NCBI GenBank assembly: GCA_961205875.1
Contig: OY540809.1
Location: forward strand, 21,774,267-21,838,266
Direction: 5' to 3'
Origin: Sialis fuliginosa
Lineage: Eukaryota > Arthropoda > Insecta > Megaloptera > Sialidae
Length of the DNA stretch: 64,000 nucleotides
Numbering within the stretch: the stretch's first letter is position 1; every line of letters begins with the position of its first letter. Made by a program: the position numbers and the translations under genes. Below, piece after piece: positions 38,082 through 51,382 of the stretch. The notes under the pieces are model-generated. The model saw only the letters and a list, made by a program, of their open reading frames with translations, was not told where the DNA came from and searched no databases.

Positions 38082-40685
38082 CATAGATCTATGTGTAATT
38101 GTGTATATTGTAGCTTTTAGATTGATACGTACTCTACCGCTATGATCAAAGAGTGCTTTGCATATAGCTCGGAGTCTGTATTTGTAGTTATATTGTCACT
38201 TTACTAATAACATTAATTGGCCTTGATATTGTGTTAGAACACACTAGATATAGGTTATTAATTTCTGATAGTTTTAATAAAATACGCTAGTTATGTCTAT
38301 AATAGATAAATTAAGTTTAAAAATATGTAAACATACGTATATATGTAGAACATATATAAACATATCGAACATAATTTAAACTTGATTTATATTCCTTAAA
38401 GTGCTTACATTCATCAAAGAATTTATTTCGTTTTTTGACGTGTTAGTGTTTCACGCCAGATTCTGGGTAGGCATTTCAGAAATTTGATGTAACGCACAAA
38501 GGCTATAGCCGGGTAAGCATGCAAAACATGCCTTTACATAGATTTGGCTGATTTTTGTTTAAGTCACATTCTATTTAACTTTCAACCTGACCAAATATTA
38601 GCGTCCAAAAATTTATAGTTTTCGAAGAAAAATATAAATATTTTTTTTTTAAATAAAGTTTTTTTGATAATCTGTCAATAGAATTTGATGGTGCTTGTAG
38701 TATATTATAGAGGTACTTATGACTCATCAGAGGTAATTTTATTATGGCCCTGTGTTCATAGTAAACCAGAAAAAAATTAATAAAATTTTAAAAATAAAAA
38801 AAAACTATGTTGTACTCGGAGGGCAATCACCATTTTTTTATAAAATATACCTTGTATGAGTTGTATGTATCCAAACAACATATCAAAATCCCAAACTGAT
38901 TCAAAAGGTATAACATACTCGTATAAATTTGCATGCTATCGTATCGGTGCGACGTGGGTGTTGCGCGGACGGACTCAAACGAGTGCAAGTGTCTTAATAC
39001 TTTTTAAAACATCTCTAATTTGTTACTAAATAAGGCTGGACTAGCCCAGAGGGATACCAGAAATTTGATGGAACCCATGACCTGACAAAGATAAAATATA
39101 GAAACCGTAGCCGGGAAAGTATGGGAACTGTGCCATTTAATCAATTTAACTAAATTTTTTTATAGGTTACTTTTTAAGTAAAATTTAATCGCCCTAAACG
39201 TCTGTGCTTCAATATGTTCATGTTTGCGAAGAACATTTTTATTTTGAAAAAAAAAAAAATCTTGTCTATAGTTTTTAATGCAAGATGCATTACAATGTGA
39301 TTTGTTACTATTAGACGATTATAAACATTTTGAAGCGATTTGGGGCGATTTTTTGTTACATGAGTGAGTTTTATTCAATTCCAATACCACGTATTCACGT
39401 CAATCCCTCGACTGTGCATCCTGACACAATCTTGCCCATTTTTTATTAACTTCCCAGCATAGGGAAGTTATTGTAATGGGTCAGAAAATAGATACTTATA
39501 AAAAAATTCAACATATTTTATGTTTCACTACATCGCAAATAAAAAATGATATTGGCTTCGTTAGGAAGCCAATCGAAGCGTCTTGATATTATTATCACCT
39601 AAAAGAAATTTCAACAAATTCGGTTTAGCCGTTTTTTTTAAAAGACGTATCCGATATATCAAATATTTTTGTTTCAAATAACATCTTATAGTTGTTTATA
39701 GTTTATAATAGTGAAAAAACAATAACAAATCAATATTCAAGTTTTGATAGTCATACCATGCTAGGAAGCTGGTTGTATGGACTTTAAGGATCGCACTTTG
39801 TTATAAATGTCTACTTTGTAAAGTCAAAACTTACCCCACGGCTTGTTTATATTTTTCGTACCTATATTCATGACCTTTTCATTTTATAATACATGTTCAA
39901 ATGTATAACCATATATATTAAAACTTATGCGTTAAGGTTAAGTGACAAACAAGCAAAGGCGTTCAATTAAAATAATAATGTTAATTGTAAATTGTAATAA
40001 ATTAATTATTACTCGAATAGCTTTAAAGATTTATTCTAAAAATACTACATTCAATAAAATGTACGAAGCTCAAAAACAGGTATTTTCAAAACCTAATTCT
40101 TTTAAACTAACAGTTGATCAAATAAAATGTATAAAACCGTAATTTAAATAAATGTTCAAAATGAAAGTAGTGTTTATTTTACCTACAAAGAATGGTAAAT
40201 AACATCAAAAATGGCTTAATTAAAAAGCATCAATAAGTGTATATAACATTCTATAATGAATTTACTGAACAATTCAGAAAGTAAAGATCAATGCGAGAAG
40301 ATTATCCGCCAAGACAATTACCGCTAGGGTAAACATCCAATTAATAATAATTCAGTAATTCTTCCATCCACGTTCATCCTGAGACACAGTCATTAAAATG
40401 TTTTTGCATTTTCCATTATGGTATATATACGCCTGTTTCACGGAGGTTGCTAAAGATTTCATGATGAAAGTTCCAGTTTATATTGTTCCCGTGTATATAC
40501 TTATTTATGGATCAGTTGATATAAGTAACATCGCCGGATTCTCGTTCCTTATTGTATTATATTATTAAAGTTTGTATATTCTCATGGTACTAATCATATA
40601 GGTATGAGTTCAATTAAGATAAATTTGTACTATATAACACTGATTGTACGTATCAAAATATACATATATAATATACTTACAGTGT
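38082..40685. other. No gene seen
   Basis: AT-rich. It has the repeat fragment at 38500-38605, a GC-richer patch at 38938-38995, and a short palindrome ACTTCCCAGCATAGGGAAGT at 39451-39470 that recurs in part near 39760. The 66-codon frame at 39942 has no motif. Confidence 0.45.
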
Positions 40686-40689
40686 GTCC

Positions 40690-41347
40690 CAGGATAAATG
40701 TAACAAGAGGTGTAATGAACCTTTTTTTTCTTTCGAATTTCGGAATGCCATTTGGGGATCAAGTCCTACTTTGTGTAAAACTAACGTATACCAATAATCA
40801 GTCCATTCGATCCTCTACAGGATGTTTTATAAGCAAAGTTATAAAAATAATCAAGAACAAATTATATTATCTATATTTTACATAATATGAAAAAATCACA
40901 AACAAAGTTTGTTTTGGATGCAATTTTGTAACCCTATACCAAATTTTAGAGCATTATTGTGAAGTGAAAAGTAGGGTTGGAAACAACTTAATAACTAAAT
41001 AATAATGTGTCTCTATTGTTGTTTCTGACCCTAGTTTTCACTTCACAATAAAATATATAATTTATTTATTAAAAGTGTTATTTTTTTTTAATGTTCTGAA
41101 ATTCGGTATAGGGTTACAAAATTGCATTCTAAACAAACTTTCTTTGTAGACTTTTTTCATATTTTGAAAAATAAAGGTAGTTTGTTCTTGGTTATTTTTA
41201 CAACTTTGCTTATAAAACAACCTACAGAAGACCAAATCAACTAATTTTTGGTATACGTACGTTTTACATAAGCAGGATTCGATCACCAAATGTCATTCCA
41301 AAATTTGATTTTTTCTGTTAATTTCACCTCTTGTTACATATATCCTG
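40690..41347. mobile_element. Foldback element, CAGGATAAATGTAACAAGAG ends
   Basis: The arms pair from CAGGATAAATGTAACAAGAG (left) to CTCTTGTTACATATATCCTG (right). Inside, TTTATAAGCAAAGTTATAAA pairs with TTTACAACTTTGCTTATAAA. The two frames of 93 and 75 codons are mirror products of the arms. A separate small palindrome, TTAGGGTGTCC...GGACACCCCTAA, abuts it at 41353-41396. Confidence 0.72.
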
Positions 41348-41768
41348 TACATTAGGGTGTCCGCACAAATTGAAATATTAAGGGGACACCCCTAAATCTG
41401 TTCTTTGTAACCAAAAAGTAAGGTGTCTGTAATTTCAGCGTTGACAATTAGTACATATTAAAGCTATGCTCAATTCACTTTAAATTTTATTTTTCTCTAG
41501 TAGCTAGCAAATTTTCAAAGAAGTTTTTTTTTAAATTAATTTATAAATTTTCTTTAAAATTTGCCAGAATACCATAAAAAGTCATAATGTACAGGAAAAA
41601 CGGGACAGATTGAAATAAGTAGTATTTTCAGAAAATTTAACAGTTTATAATTTCCAGTGTTTTTAGAGTTTTTAATTTAGTCGGTTTTATTTATTTTTAA
41701 AAGTTTTTTCTATAATTTAGTCATATAGGTAATTATATTAAAAAAAAGAAATAGATGGATAAACTTAC

Positions 41769-41928
41769 CCAAAATAATTATTAGTTGAAAATTAGTATTC
41801 TCAAGATTATTATTTTTAGTTCCCTCATAAACAATATCCGGGCATATATTTATAGAAACTTTTTTGTTTAAAATAACTTCTTCTGTATATTGTTTAACTA
41901 GTACTAAAACACCATGCATATTATATTG
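41769..41928 (-). CDS. Exon-like segment, unidentified
   Basis: A minus-strand frame reads 'QYNMHGVLVLVKQYTEE', then 'SINICPDIVYEGTKNNN', then 'NFQLIIILG'. It is bounded by a T-rich tract with TACGAG as acceptor and a consensus donor TTGG|GTAAGTTT. The residues look more protein-like than the surrounding AT-rich frames, but no partner exon was found and I recognise no family. It could equally be a chance frame. Confidence 0.27.
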
Positions 41929-42137
41929 CTCGTATAAGAAAGTAAAAAAAAATAATTACAAAAGATTTACTATAAAACAGTTCAAATTAATTTTAAACTC
42001 ACATAAATTATATTTGCAGTCTACTACATATTTAGAAAGTGGAGCAACTGTGGTTTCTTAGTTAGTTAAAACTTATGATATTATTATACAAGTTGCATTG
42101 TTTGTAATAACGTGAATTAAAAATATTTTATATCCAT

Positions 42138-42350
42138 AATAATATATTATAAATGCGAAAGTAACTCTGTCTGTCTGTCTGTTTGTTACCTTTTCACGTT
42201 TTAACCGATCTAGATTAAGTTTGGCAGGGAGATAGCTTGCATCCTTCTAATTTCTAAACTATCGATGCAAAAATCTGAAAAATTCCAGAATGTAGCTTTT
42301 AATTAGTACTTTCAATGAAATATATAACGAACATTGAAGCAGTTTTATTT
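42138..42350 (-). repeat. Family B fragment fused to a 283-bp-family fragment
   Basis: The family B sequence reaches GGCAGGGAGATAGCTTGCAT at about 42243 and then changes abruptly to the tandem-repeat family (TTTCTAAACTATCGATGCAA). It is a chimeric junction. Confidence 0.65.
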
Positions 42351-43009
42351 TTACATATTTTTGAGTATGTATACTTTAAAAAAATGCATTAAAAATCGAT
42401 TCACAGTGGCTTTCCTCTTAAAGATTTTTTTTTCGATATATATAAAACAAATAAATTATTTTCTTGTGTATTTGAAGTTGTCAATGATGGCATTAAGATT
42501 CTAAAACAGAATATTTTCTGTAACCACATATTTTCAATATATTTCACTTTTAAAAACAATAAAGCACGAATAAAAATTTATGTTTCTCAAGTCGAAGGGA
42601 TAAGAATATTCTCAGAATAAAATATTTTTGGTTCGAGTATCATAAATACATTTTAATATTCGATTTGGCGAAAAACACAATCCCCTTACACGGACATAAC
42701 AGTTATTATTATGTGACAGAGATGTCCAGTAGCGATGTTCGAACAAAATAAAGCAATATTTTCAACGAAATGACCAAATAAAATAAATCTCCTCACTTCC
42801 AGATAGCTTGGAAACTTTCTGACGTCCTCGAATCTTGACTTGAACTTTGTCAAGTCATGCGCTTACTGTCATGCTATCACGTTAGATTTAAACACGTCGG
42901 TTTTAGAAATTGCTACTTTACCTATTCTCTTGTTTATATTTATTACAATGCCTTCATAAAGTTCTACTTGGTATGAATAAATTAATATATTTTTGGGTTA
43001 GATTGCTAT

Positions 43010-43620
43010 CTTTATTGCACATTCCAAGCAAGCTCTGCTTAGAGTGTGTTCTATTGTTGTCCTAAAAAAAATTTTGTATGAAAATTGTTAAATGAGCATT
43101 ATATATTAAATTTCTTCAATAACCCACTTGAACGTTTACATTTTCTGAAAGAGAACATTACGTGTCCATATTAATTTATTTAGTTTAATTTAATAATTTA
43201 ATATTTTAGTTTTAATTTGTCAATTTCATCCCATTTTTAAGTGACGGCAACACACTACAGGTCGCAAAACGTAAGAAATCAACAAACAGCAATCCTTTTG
43301 AATTCACTTCATCTACTATCAGAACATAACCCTCTGTTAAATCGGATAACTAGAAGTAAGAAAATTTGCAGTTTATTAAATTTTCTTCTTCATATTATTG
43401 AAAAATTTAATCGTGATATAGATAGTTAATCCAGAGGTTCACAAAAAATCCGCTAAGAAGCGCCACAAAAATGTAATTAAATTTGTTGTATATTAATTAT
43501 TTTATTCAAAGGTATGACTTTTTTTACAATTTACAATGATTGAATGTTTATCTTGACTTCTGTTTCATTACGTTACATCTTTAATCAAGATAAAATTTGA
43601 TAAGTTTGCATTATAAAATG
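43010..43620. repeat. Dispersed repeat family E, copy 2
   Basis: Same blocks as 27775-28390 in the same order. The 62-codon frame here is repeat sequence. A reverse fragment of its end (TTGATTAAAGATGTAACG) lies at 52838-52945. Confidence 0.7.
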
Positions 43621-44439
43621 TGAAGCATATTTATTTACATCTGTGATAATCAAGTGACAATTTTGTTTGTTGAAATTGAATATTACTTATTTAAATCTGA
43701 AAAATTATAACTGTAGGAATACTAATAATTTGTGGATTACTTTTTTCAATGTTTGTATTTATTTATTCTTTTGTGACAGATCGATGTCAGAACATATAAT
43801 TATAAAGTGAGGTTATGTAATTTATATATTGTTTTCAAATGTATTTACATAATCACTATTATTACTAGTAATATCCATTGTGAACAAAAATTATGAGTAA
43901 AAAATATGAAAATAACTCCGATTTAAAACATCCTTTAAAAAATTAATTGACAAAGTTGATAACCTTATTAATTAATACATTTTTAAAAGTTTAAGGGGTA
44001 TGCATTTTATGGCCTAGTCATGCTATTTTCTATTTACTTGGCATTAATTATGTTTCCTTTGTCAGAAATTTCTGTTTTAGTTGTGAGAGAATTACTGGAA
44101 AATTATTTTTTTAATTTGTTTTGCATTTCTATTCATTATTTAATTTTTTGTCATTTCATTTTTAATGCGCTTTAAAAGGTAGAAAAATAGAAGTATTGTT
44201 TTAAATTTAATCTTGAATTACTGAAAAAATCAAAAATAATTTTTCAAATATCAAAATGTAGCCAAGCTATGTAAGGTCTGGATGTGACGATCAAATTTGG
44301 ACACCATAGCAGCCCACATTTTTTTTTAATTTGTTAATTGGGATATATTCTAATTTAAAAATAAAATCGGTCGAGACATATACGGGTGTATGCCATAAAG
44401 GTTCCGAAGTACGTATTTACTACGTGGACTGTTTGGACC

Positions 44440-44950
44440 CACTTACAGGTGTATTTTTGAGTTAGAAAAAAATATAAAAATAGAGTCATATTCTACTAAT
44501 TAAAATCTACATTTTGATATCCTATATGCCTATAGATATGAAAATTAAAATAAAACATTCTATAACGCCCCTCCTTATTTTTCCAAAAAAATTGAAATGA
44601 TTGTTGACATAAGTATTTGTCGTTGGTAGTCCCACCAAAGCCCCGTTATCAAATACTTTTCAGATTTTTTGATCATGAAGTTACCGAGCTAGAGGAGGGG
44701 GGGGGGGGAATAAAAATTATAGCTTGGAGACTTTTGCAAGCGCTATTTTTGAGTTAGAAAAAAGTAAGAGTCAAATTTTCATTTTCAGATCTACATTTTG
44801 ACACCCCACATGACTTGTATACATTTTTTTTGTATTTTTTTTGGAATTGCTTTAAAGCAAAACCGTAGGTGCCATTTTTTTATTTAGAAAAAGTAATATT
44901 TTTTGCCTAGCTTTAGCTCCTTCGTCCTCCCCCCTGATTTTTTTCAAACA
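44440..44950. repeat. Repeat related to the core of the 2335-3162 foldback
   Basis: Shares GGTAGTCCCACCAAAGCC, TTTTTGAGTTAGAAAAAA and CTACATTTTGACACCCCACA with 2640-2880. It has a G run near 44700. No arms are visible. Confidence 0.65.
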
Positions 44951-45525
44951 ATTTGTACATCTTTTATTAGAGGGCATCATTTTACATGTTGAGTAAAAAT
45001 TTCAAGTTTCTAGCTTATATAGTTTATGAGATATTTTGCTTTGACTGAAAAGAACAGACGGTACACAAAGTGAGATCAATAGGGTTTCTTCTTTTTTAGC
45101 ATTGTACAATTTTTTTTACAACTGCATACTAAAATAACTTATGTGTATATTATATGTATGGTTTATTAATAACCAACATTTTGATAACTGAGATAACATT
45201 TGATTAACTTTTGCAAGTTTTTACTGTACCACCACAGCTTACAGCATCTCTGGTATCCGTTATTATGCATGTATAATACTTCGCATCTCGTTGCTCTGTC
45301 TAGAATTTAATATACGCGCTTATAAGTTAGTTTGATTGGCATGCCAAGACGTGGTTATGTGAATTGCTAGAAAATTGTTTGCGTATATCTGCTACAGTTT
45401 ATATACTGTCCTCATTATTGCTGCATTGCAGTTGTGCAGTTGAGATTTTAATTGTTTTGAATGGCAGTTTATCTTATATTTAAATATATTTCTTATTAAT
45501 GATCAGTTGTTTACAAATATGTTTA

Positions 45526-45972
45526 AGATACTGGCACCAGTCTTGGATAATACCCAAGTGTTGGACACTTATTAATTTAAGTGTACTAAATTAGAAATGT
45601 GTTGATATTTAATTATTACCATTACTGAATCTAATCCAAATGGTGGACATTTAAACTAATTGTTAGTGTACTCTATTTATTTATTATTATATTATCATAA
45701 CATTTGCTTTACATTAGTAAATTTTACGACTCTTTATTTTATAATTTTTGTGTTTTGTAATCATTAGCAGGTGTCCATCACTGGGTACCCATTACTGGTT
45801 TGTCTTTTTGCCATTACTGGAGAAAAATCATAAGTAAGATACAAAGTTTTAATTTAAAAAATAAACTATATTTACGGACTTTGGTAACTAAATTGATTTA
45901 ATAAAGATGTACTTGTTTTATTAGTAAGATGAGTTACAAAAAAGAATCCCATTTTAAAGTAACCAAGACTGG
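45526..45972. mobile_element. AGGTACTGG MITE, copy 2 (degenerate right end)
   Basis: The left end is AGATACTGGCACCAGTCTTG after TA. The interior matches copies 3 and 4 (TGGTGGACATTTAAACTAAT; AATCATTAGCAGGTGTCCAT). The right end AACCAAGACTGG has lost the terminal GCCAGTACCT. Confidence 0.72.
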
Positions 45973-45975
45973 TTA

Positions 45976-48115
45976 TTTTTGAACAATTTTCTATTTTAAT
46001 AAGATAATATCAATTGTATTTTTTTCTTGATACGAGCTTGTCATGGACAGTGAAAGTCTCATCAAATCGGTTCAGTAGTTTTCGTATCAAATCGAGACAA
46101 ACGGACTTTTGAATATCACTGTATTTATTACTAAATATTTTGAGTAAGCTTTTAAATTACACAAAAAAACTTTATTTAACATATTTTTTTCGTGGTGAAC
46201 ACTATAAAATAATAAGAGTAAAGTTTTTGCACCAGATGCAAAAATCTGTTGTACACAGTGGGGCAGTCGAGACAGACCAGCCGTTTAAAAACAACAAAGA
46301 TAAAGAAAAAGAAACTCAACGTTATAAACTTGCTTATGTGCCATAGAGATTTATCAAACGGTTCAAGAAAAGTTTTTACTTTTTTCGTATCTTCGAATTG
46401 TAGACATTTCCTTGATTGCTCTCAATGACAATTTTATTAGATGATACTTTTCAGAAAATGGGTTTTCTGATAGGTTTAGAAATTGAAACCTAATTTTATT
46501 AAAGAAAATGTACTCTTGAGATTGTTACTGTGATGTTTTCTACCGTTCGTACAAATAAAATATCTTTTTTATTAAATGAAGTTTTTTTATCAGCAGATTA
46601 TTTCCTTCAAATGTACTTCCTAGAGTAAACCCTTACTTATCTAAAGAATAATAAGGTTTTACACCATCAGCAATACGTTATATAATGTTAAATATATGAG
46701 AAATAATCATATAAATTCTAAATTATTTCATTTTCTACAAGTATTACCAAATTTAACTAAATGCTGCTTTAAGAATGTATGACAGGAATCTAATTTACAC
46801 GATAAATAGTTGAAATTTAGTGAGATTACTCCTCAATAAATTTAAAGTATCCACACAAAATTTCAGAAGATTTTACTACATAGTTTGAAAGTTATTATTT
46901 TTTTTAAATTAACATGGGCTCTTATGTATTGACGGTTGAATTCCAATAAAACACATATGATTCAATCATCGAGAAAATTCTGCAATTTTCACAACACGTC
47001 ACATACATTAAGCACTAATGGAGCATTAAATTGGTTGATAATATCAATAATAAGTAATCAACACCTAAATTATCTAACAAAAACGAATTAGAACAAAAAG
47101 TTCAAATAATTTTTGTTCTTTTTAAATTTAAAAAATAATTATTGAAAACAAAACACAACGGCCGAGCCAAGGGAGTCCGAATGCCGGCCGAGCCGAGGGG
47201 ATCCGAATAACGGCCAAACGCATGCAAGTCTTTAGGCACTAGTTCACGCGTATATTATGTGATAATAATTTTTCAAGTAGAAAAAAATAGAAGTTTCTGT
47301 TTAAAAAAAATTAGTTGACCTTAAAAAAACTTTTTTTTCTTATATATAAAAAAATGGTCACTTTAAATGCCCCTTATACAAAAATTACATTTTAAAAACA
47401 ATATACATTTTTCCTTTTTAAATAAGAAAAATCTAATATATTTTTATTTTATATTTAAACGGAAATTGTATTCATGATGTACATAACAAAATTTAGAGAG
47501 ATTCGATACGAACTTCCGGTTCAAAAATGTCAATATTTCATGCAAATCTAAAAATGTAAATATAATGGTGAAGACTGTAAGATACAATTAGATTATAAAC
47601 TTACTTTGTGATTAAATTATTTTACTCGGATCTTATATCTTTATTTAAATATTTAAATCTCGGAATATACGAACCATTAATCAAACTATACCTTGACAGA
47701 AATACCTTTTCATAGACACTAACGATATATTACTTCAGAATAAAGATAATTTATCATTAACAATAAAACATTCTCGACTAATTTTATCAAATATATAAAA
47801 CTTTACGTCTTCAAATAATTGTAAGACAGAAGCAGGAACACTTAGAAACAGAAATGACAAATTGCTGAAATTTTCTTCGACAATGTATACGAAGAATTCT
47901 CTTGTGTCCTAAACTGTGGACTTGTTCTTATGTCGGAAAATTCTAGAACTTCTCTTGGATATTCTCAGATATTTTAAAATATATCATTTTATAATATATT
48001 CTATGATATTTAATTAAAATAATATACGATGAGTAACATAGCTTGTATTTTATATTATTTTCACTTGTCTCCTGAATGCAAACCGCGTATTTTGTATGTA
48101 TTATCGGTATTTTGT
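45976..48115. other. No gene seen apart from the GC-rich duplication
   Basis: AT-rich. A 68-codon plus frame at 46140 (lysine-rich, 'HSGAVETDQPFKNN') is not recognised and has no splice context. Confidence 0.4.
47158..47215. repeat. GC-rich 26-bp tandem duplication
   Basis: CGGCCGAGCCAAGGGAGTCC and CGGCCGAGCCGAGGGGATCC, each followed by GAAT, then a third partial CGGCC. It stands out in otherwise AT-rich sequence. Confidence 0.6.
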
Positions 48116-48121
48116 TATATA

Positions 48122-48605
48122 CCGGGTGGTCTATTTAAATTGAGACAAGTAAATATCTCGAAAACTAAGGTTTTCCAAGGAAAATATTTGGTACAAAAGT
48201 TTCAGGATTAGGAGGGGGAAAACCAATAGATGTAAAAATTTTGTTTTTTTCAATAACCTCAATTTTAACCATTTTTTTAATGAAAATTTTTATACTTTTA
48301 TTTTTTGTTTGTTTAAATAATTCAATTTAAAGAAAGGAAGTTTTTAAAATTTTAGAATTTTATAATGGAAAAAAATTTCATAAAAATTTGGATAAAAATT
48401 GAGATTCTTGAAAAAACTTTTCAGACTAAAGTTCTTTTTATGTAAAAAAAGAAATAGGTTTCCCTAAAGTTGCCATCAAAAAAAATCTTAAGAACATCAC
48501 TGAAGATAACAAATTTTACCTTCATAGATTTTCTATGAAACATTTTCCCTGAAAAACTTTAATGTTCTAGATATTTGCTTGTCTCAATTTAAATAGACCA
48601 CCCGG
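48122..48605. mobile_element. Foldback MITE, CCGGGTGGTC ends
   Basis: CCGGGTGGTCTATTTAAATT at the left matches the complement of the right end exactly for over 25 bp and then with gaps. The left flank is TA, the right flank TT. It lies 15 bp from the next MITE, which shares the CCGGGTG start, so the two may be of one superfamily. Confidence 0.78.
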
Positions 48606-48620
48606 TTGTTTATCGTTATA

Positions 48621-49214
48621 CCGGGTGTTCCAGACCACCCGTCCACTATGTTTTACGCCCAAACTATTGAAGATAGAGTTTTATAATAAAAAATTTACTA
48701 CATATATATATCGATCCTAAAGAATTTCAAGAAAATATTTTCAACCTCTTAAAACTCCCCCTCGGGGGGTAGTTTGAGGGGTACATGCACGTTTCTCAGC
48801 AAAATCAAATGGAACGTTATATCCAAAAGTAGATCATTTTAAAGATCATAAAAAATTAAGAAACTTTTGTAAAAAAAATTTTTCCATACATTCAATTGTA
48901 TATATGTAATATGGCGACTTGTTCCTAAATTTTAGGGTTTTACTAAAAGTACTCTAGTTTCGTTAAATGTTAATGGAATTTTATTTTTAAAATTTGTTTT
49001 GAAAGTAGAAATAACGAATTTTCTAATGATGTATGATTATTTGAGATTTGGATAATATAAAGTGTTATAGGTACGCGACATATCAAAAATGCAAAACTTC
49101 AATTGAGGGTAATTCTTAAGGGTCGATATACATATATAGTAAATTTTTTATTATAAAACTCTATCTTCAATAGTTTGGGCGTAAAACATAGTGGACGGGT
49201 GGTCTGGAACACGG
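48621..49214. mobile_element. Foldback MITE with TA duplication
   Basis: CCGGGTGTTCCAGACCACCC (left) pairs with GGGTGGTCTGGAACACGG (right). The arms extend through TTACGCCCAAACTATTGAAG and ATAGAGTTTTATAATAAAAA. TA stands at 48619-48620 and 49215-49216. The unit is 594 bp with no coding frame. Confidence 0.85.
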
Positions 49215-49249
49215 TATTAATTAATTAACTTAAAAAAAAATCGACAATA

Positions 49250-49520
49250 TATTTTTTATATATGTTCGGGCGTAACTCCGGCAAATATGTACCGATTTGG
49301 ACGATTATGGTTATTTGAAAGAGTATATTCCCAAAGTGGTCTGATATAAATTTTATCCGAATCTAACCATGGACTTTAAAGATACGCCACTCAAAAGGGA
49401 AAAAATAAAATAGAACCCAGAAAATACTAAAAAGTATATAATAATTAAATATAATGGTTTTTGAAGTCGGTGCCAAGCCAATATAAAACTTTTTTTTAAA
49501 TAAAAAAATAGAACCGACAT
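49250..49520 (+). repeat. Dispersed repeat family C, copy
   Basis: AAATATGTACCGATTTGGAC, AACCATGGACTTTAAAGATA and GAAGTCGGTGCCAAGCCAAT. Confidence 0.65.
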
Positions 49521-50120
49521 CAAAAATTGTTATATTTAATTATATGGTATATAGTATTAAGTGTTTTTAGGTTTGTAATGTCGTTTTTTTAATAGAAATT
49601 AATCAGTTACTGTTTAACGATTACTTGCACAGGTTTATTTCCGTTACGTATAGCTGAATAAAGTATTAAAATAAAATTATTATATTTACCTTTATAGTTG
49701 GCACGCTTTAATCCAGTGATAAGATCTGCCGCTAAATTCACAAACGATCCGAGTTCGCTTTCAGTTTAAAAAACTGAAAACTGTCCTTTTTATTTGCTTT
49801 GTGATCTTATCGTTAGCTGCCATAATAAAAACACCTTAAATTACTTTTTATTGTAAATATTACGAAACTTTGAAGCGGAATCTACTTGGCGATATAGAAT
49901 TAGTTTACGTAAAAAGACAAAACTTTCTCATTTTGTTTTAAATGAACAAAAGTAATTTGAAAAATTTATGTTGCAGTACCTGCTTTAATTTATTTTATAA
50001 TTTCAAATAGATGCTTTTGTTTTTTTGCTATTTTGTTATCGGGTATTTTCAAAATCGGTAAATGCCCTGCGATAGCTTTAATGACGGTTTAATTACAACA
50101 TATTCTAAAAATGGAGTATA

Positions 50121-50519
50121 AGGTACTGGCACTAGTCTTGGATCATATCCCATCTTGTTTAATTAAACGATACTAAATTAGAAATATTTGTAGATATTTG
50201 ATAATCGGCCAATGGGTGTCAAAATGGTGAACATTCAAACTAATGATTAGTGTAATCATTTTTATTAATTAGTATATTATCATAGTATTCATCATTTAGT
50301 ATTCATTAGCAAGTGTCTACCATTGGGTAACCATTACTGGTTTTATTGGAGAAAAAACATAAAGAAAATAAAAAGGCTTTTTTTAAAAACACACTATATT
50401 TACGGACTTTGGTAATTATTATTAACATAAGTTCATGAGAATTACAAAAAAGAAACTCATCAATCTAAAAAAAACAGTATACCTTGCTCTTAAAGCGACC
50501 AAGACAGTTGCCAGTACCT
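50121..50519. mobile_element. AGGTACTGG MITE, copy 3 (shortest)
   Basis: 399 bp with TA at 50119-50120 and 50520-50521. Ends AGGTACTGGCACTAGTCTTG and AAGACAGTTGCCAGTACCT. It contains TCGGCCAATGGGTGTCAAAA and TTACGGACTTTGGTAATTAT, shared with the others. It serves as the compact reference form. Confidence 0.83.
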
Positions 50520-50524
50520 TATGT

Positions 50525-51240
50525 AATATGGGCTTTAGAAGATGTCTGCCACCGTAAAGATCAGAATCGCTTACAACAAATTCGAAAATATAATTTGGTT
50601 ATCTTTTTCTATGGTGGAGCTGACATAGTTACATCATTTTAAATAAAAACAAATATACGTCCATTTCATTAATTAATTGTATATCAAGTTTAGCGTATCA
50701 GGCCCCCTATACCTATTATCCTACTCCGTCAGACATCCCTCGTGAAACAATAGTACCTATTCATAAAATAAAACTAATTGCACAAAAATGACAAAAACAC
50801 CACTGAGCTGTTGGAAAAGGAGCAATCCAGCCGACAAGAAATGCATCTCATCATCATATCAAGTTTAGCAAATATCAAATATTTATTGCCACAAAATGTA
50901 CTTATACAATTATCAATAGATTACATAAATTTAATCGCACAAATATATAAGAGTACTATAAACAAAGAGTACTTCTTTATCTAACAAATGAGTTTCAGAA
51001 TATCTGTCTTTGTTTGGTACATGGAGAAATAATTTAAATATTATAATAATCAAATGAGAGGAGCCTACTTAATGTGAGTTTATTATATGCAAATTTCAAT
51101 GAAAACTGCATGATACACATACTGTACATATTCTTAAATAGAAGTTAATTTGCACATGCAAGAGCAAAACATTTTAATAATCACTGGTGTAAGTTGTGAC
51201 ATTAGAGATTAGAATAGCAACTCTGTGAAACAACAACAAC
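50525..51240. other. Unidentified, weak protein-like frames
   Basis: Two plus-strand frames overlap near 50690-50985, one with 'APYTYYPTPSDIPRETI' and the other with 'TTELLEKEQSSRQEMH'. They may be fragments of one decayed, frameshifted element. No family named. Confidence 0.3.
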
Positions 51241-51248
51241 AGACCATT

Positions 51249-51382
51249 AGTGGGTATGGCGACCGATTATCGCGACATGGGTTTCCTCGGTCCATTTACC
51301 CGAGATCGGGTCCTCCAGGTCCTTCACTAATGCGTCGAAATTATAGTTTGTGTGTTGGCGGAAAACTATAATTGCCTTCTAG
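51249..51382 (-). pseudogene. Protein-like fragment, unidentified
   Basis: This GC-richer island reads on the minus strand 'KAIIVFRQHTNYNFDALV', 'KDLEDPISGKWTEE' and 'THVAIIGRHTH' before a TAA. A possible acceptor (CACCTAG) stands before it and a possible donor (CTCGG|GTAAAT) inside it. It looks like a decayed coding fragment, most likely from a mobile element. I cannot name the family. Confidence 0.33.
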
